Shown here: piece by piece, positions 29,990-31,923 of the stretch
Numbering within the stretch: the stretch's first letter is position 1
Layout of the letters: every line of letters begins with the position of its first letter
Source: a virus
DNA length: 31,923 nucleotides
Direction: 5' to 3' (one strand)
Virus record (IMG/VR): IMGVR_UViG_3300001851_000051
Span: 1-31,923 of that record
The notes under the pieces: model-generated
Seen by the model: the letters and a program-made list of their open reading frames with translations, nothing else
Told to the model about the DNA's origin: nothing
Database searches by the model: none
Made by a program: the position numbers and the translations under genes

Positions 29990-31004
29990 TGGAACAATCT
30001 TTATAAGCATTGCCAGCTATAGAGATAATTTGCTTGAATTTACGCTAAAGCAAGCGTATGCCATGGCAACAAACAAAAAGAATCTAGTTTTTGGCGTAGT
30101 AGAACAAGCGACAGAAGAGGAAGCTCTAAAGTTAGATTCTTTGAAGTTTAAGGATCAAATTCGTTACATTAGAGTCGATCCAGAATATAGCAGAGGTTGT
30201 TGTTGGGCAAGAAGTCTAGTACAATCGTTATATCAAGGAGAAGATTATTTTCTTCAGATAGACTCACACACTGCATTTGAGGCAGATTGGGACAAGACCT
30301 TAATTCTAAGACTCAAATATCTATTGCAACATCACGAAAAACCTGTTATAACTAATTATCCAAATGGTCTTCAGTTTGATGCTGATGGAAATGCCATAAA
30401 GATCCAGCCAAAAATTGCAAATAATATTATGGGTGTTTTGTTGGCTCCACCTTTGAATGAACCCACATTTGCAAATAAAGATGCTGGATTTATTATAAGT
30501 AGAAGCACGGCAGTTGAAACAATTCAAGAATATGTTTTTGGATTCTTCTTATCGGCTGGCGGTCTATTTACTATCGGTAAAGTTGTTGAAGATGTGCCAT
30601 ATGATCCGTATCTGATGTTCGGTGGAGAAGAGCCTAGTCTAGCGTTAAGATTGTTTACAAGTGGATACAACATCTTCCATATAAGAAAAATGCCACTATT
30701 TCATTTATATACTGATCATGAGAAAAGAACAAGAAAACTTTTTTGGGATAAATCAGAAAACGAAAATAGAAATGGATTCTCAGCAAGTCAGATTCAAATT
30801 AAATCAGATAAAAGATTGCCACTGATTTTAACTGATAAACTTTCTGGTGTATATGGTTTGGGTAAAGTTAGAACTTTGGAAGACTATAGGATATTTTCTG
30901 GCATAGATTATCTAAATAGAAGTTATAAGCCAAGTGATATCTGGAGAATGGATCACAAGACAGACGTAGATAGATTGCTAAAACGAGAAAGAGGTAAGTT
31001 ATGA
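29970..31004 (+). CDS. Glycosyltransferase, GlcNAc-transferase family (Skp1 GnT/GT60-like)
   Basis: About 344 residues. The core IFISIASYRDNLLEFTLKQA, VFGVVEQA, YSRGCCWARSLVQSLYQGED and YFLQIDSHTAFEADWD match the Pfam 'glycosyltransferase (GlcNAc)' family, whose known member modifies hydroxyproline of Skp1 in Dictyostelium. The D-S-H at 98-100 is the metal/nucleotide-sugar binding motif of the family; FGGEEPSLALRLF is a further conserved block. Start is uncertain: GTG 29970 has GAGGG eight bases upstream inside nrdA; GTG 29979 or 29961 are alternatives, and the ATG at 29989 is in another frame. Acceptor unknown: protein, glycan or DNA. It sits between nrdA and glutaredoxin, ending with an ATGA overlap. 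Confidence 0.82.
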   Translation: MLRVRADGTIFISIASYRDNLLEFTLKQAYAMATNKKNLVFGVVEQATEEEALKLDSLKFKDQIRYIRVDPEYSRGCCWARSLVQSLYQGEDYFLQIDSHTAFEADWDKTLILRLKYLLQHHEKPVITNYPNGLQFDADGNAIKIQPKIANNIMGVLLAPPLNEPTFANKDAGFIISRSTAVETIQEYVFGFFLSAGGLFTIGKVVEDVPYDPYLMFGGEEPSLALRLFTSGYNIFHIRKMPLFHLYTDHEKRTRKLFWDKSENENRNGFSASQIQIKSDKRLPLILTDKLSGVYGLGKVRTLEDYRIFSGIDYLNRSYKPSDIWRMDHKTDVDRLLKRERGKL

Positions 31005-31237
31005 CGCAGTATTTTGCACAGATAGTCACAAAGTCAGATTGCCCATATTGTGTAAAAGCAAAAGAGTTTATGGTTGGTATGGATATTCAATATACCGAAA
31101 TGGTTGTGGGAAAGGATTGCTCATGGGAAGAAGTTAAGATGCAGTTACCCCATGTTACAACTGTTCCTCAGATTTGGATAAATGGCCAACATATTGGTGG
31201 TTATGATGATTTGGTGAAGTGGGCATCGGAGATTTAA
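31001..31237 (+). CDS. Glutaredoxin
   Basis: A 78-residue thioredoxin-fold electron donor. The active site is CPYC (Cys14, Cys17), followed by the cis-Pro region TTVPQIWINGQHIGGYDDL, which binds glutathione. It would reduce the C-terminal cysteines of NrdA after each turnover. T4 has a similar small redox protein (NrdC). The start shares ATGA with the glycosyltransferase stop, with AGGTAAG upstream. The stop is immediately followed by the nrdB ATG, placing glutaredoxin within the reductase operon as expected. Confidence 0.94.
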   Translation: MTQYFAQIVTKSDCPYCVKAKEFMVGMDIQYTEMVVGKDCSWEEVKMQLPHVTTVPQIWINGQHIGGYDDLVKWASEI

Positions 31238-31923
31238 ATGACATCATTGACAGAAGAAAGATCATATTTTAAGCCCTTTAATTATCCTTGGGCTTACGAT
31301 GCTTGGTTGAAGCATGAGCAATCACATTGGCTTCACACCGAAGTTCCTATGATCGAAGACGTAAACGATTGGAAAAAGCGACTCAATGATGGTGAGCGTC
31401 ACTTTTTAACAAATATTTTTCGTTTCTTTACACAAGGCGACATTGACGTTGCTGGCGGTTATGTAAAGAATTATCTACCATACTTTCCACAGCCAGAAAT
31501 TCGTATGATGCTGATGGGATTTGCAGCAAGGGAAGCACTTCATGTGGCAGCGTATTCTCATCTTATTGAGACTCTTGGCATGCCGGAATCCACGTATCAA
31601 GAATTCCTTGAATATGAAGCCATGCGAGCCAAGCACGATTACTTCACAGATTTGTCGAATGCAAATGGCACGAAGGAGTCGGTTGCTACGAACATTGCTG
31701 CTTTCTCGGCCTTCACTGAGGGTATGCAATTGTTCTCATCATTTATCATGCTACTCAACTTTCCTCGACATGGTAAAATGAAGGGTATGGGACAAATTGT
31801 TACTTGGTCTATTGTCGATGAAACACAACATGCCGAATCAATGATTAAACTGTTTAGGGAATATGTTAAGGAAAATATTGAAATTTGGGATGATACCGTC
31901 AAATCACAAATCTATACGATTGC
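31238..31923 (+). CDS. nrdB: Ribonucleotide reductase class I, beta subunit NrdB (3' truncated by window)
   Basis: The open frame begins ATG-ACA-TCA at 31238, directly after the glutaredoxin stop, and runs off the window, giving the first ~228 residues. It is a ferritin-like di-iron protein that generates the radical used by NrdA. Metal and radical residues are visible: an Asp at 68 or 70 in QGDID, Glu99 and His102 with Tyr106 in EALHVAAY (the E-x2-H-x3-Y motif with the radical tyrosine), Glu in FTEGMQLF, and the E-x2-H pair in DETQHAE. Tyr106 argues for a normal tyrosyl-radical enzyme and not the Phe-containing class Ic. No clear Shine-Dalgarno; likely translationally coupled. Confidence 0.95.
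   Translation, partial: MTSLTEERSYFKPFNYPWAYDAWLKHEQSHWLHTEVPMIEDVNDWKKRLNDGERHFLTNIFRFFTQGDIDVAGGYVKNYLPYFPQPEIRMMLMGFAAREALHVAAYSHLIETLGMPESTYQEFLEYEAMRAKHDYFTDLSNANGTKESVATNIAAFSAFTEGMQLFSSFIMLLNFPRHGKMKGMGQIVTWSIVDETQHAESMIKLFREYVKENIEIWDDTVKSQIYTI

Noticed and set aside
26023-30000. ThyX plus sugar enzymes plus glycosyltransferase as a T4-like DNA glucosylation system
   Set aside because: No dCMP hydroxymethylase, dCTPase or known DNA glucosyltransferase is seen in the window; ThyX makes ordinary dTMP. Not excluded for the whole genome.

Overview
The window is a compact, almost gap-free piece of a T4-like myovirus (Straboviridae-like relative) genome. Every supported gene is on the + strand, most neighbours overlap by 1-14 bases, and base composition looks AT-rich (judged by eye, not computed). 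The replisome proteins resemble T4 in domain order and motifs. The accessory set (CobS-type ATPase, Hsp20, MazG, ThyX, 2OG-Fe(II) oxygenase, short NrdA/NrdB, collagen-like fibre) is typical of environmental T4-like phages of cyanobacteria and alphaproteobacteria. The Rz/Rz1 spanin pair implies a Gram-negative host. The exact host cannot be read from the sequence.

Layout. (1) 1-3676: end of a CobS-like AAA+ ATPase, a small unknown gene, a DUF3310-like gene, then sliding clamp gp45, clamp loader gp44/gp62 and the translational repressor RegA. (2) 3677-11596: a promoter/terminator overlap, Hsp20, an Lsm-like small protein, a secreted thermonuclease, DNA polymerase gp43, a short nucleotide-sugar dehydrogenase, UvsX recombinase, a Cys-rich mini-protein, helicase gp41 and a 2OG-Fe(II) oxygenase. 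(3) 11593-11707: a strong host-type promoter and tRNA-Arg(UCU). (4) 11731-24654: a late-type region with TATAAATA late promoters. It holds a DUF6267 ligase-like protein, an NMN-adenylyltransferase-like protein, a small membrane protein with Rz/Rz1, a multi-module basic/acidic protein, a Dps-like ferritin, several small virion-associated proteins, a second membrane protein directly before an M15+GH19 endolysin, a collagen-like fibre, a LamG-like adhesin, a dockerin-like mini-protein and a coiled-coil membrane protein. (5) 24663-31923: primase gp61, an unknown gene, ThyX, a GalE-like epimerase, a MazG fusion, NrdA, a GlcNAc-transferase-family glycosyltransferase, glutaredoxin and the start of NrdB.

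How it works together. Modules 1, 2 and gp61 in module 5 supply nearly the whole T4-type replisome: polymerase, clamp, loader, helicase, primase and recombinase. ThyX, NrdA/B, glutaredoxin and MazG supply and clean the dNTP pool. RegA would shift translation from early to late. The clamp and loader would also license late transcription from the TATAAATA promoters, as in T4. The late block supplies virion or internal proteins, lysis proteins and receptor-binding fibres.

The most intriguing combination is a prolyl-hydroxylase-type 2OG oxygenase, a glycosyltransferase of the Skp1-GlcNAc-transferase type, two nucleotide-sugar enzymes and a Lys/Thr-rich collagen-like fibre in one phage. It could be a fibre-modification pathway, but that is a hypothesis only. 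No stretch above 300 bases lacks a gene.
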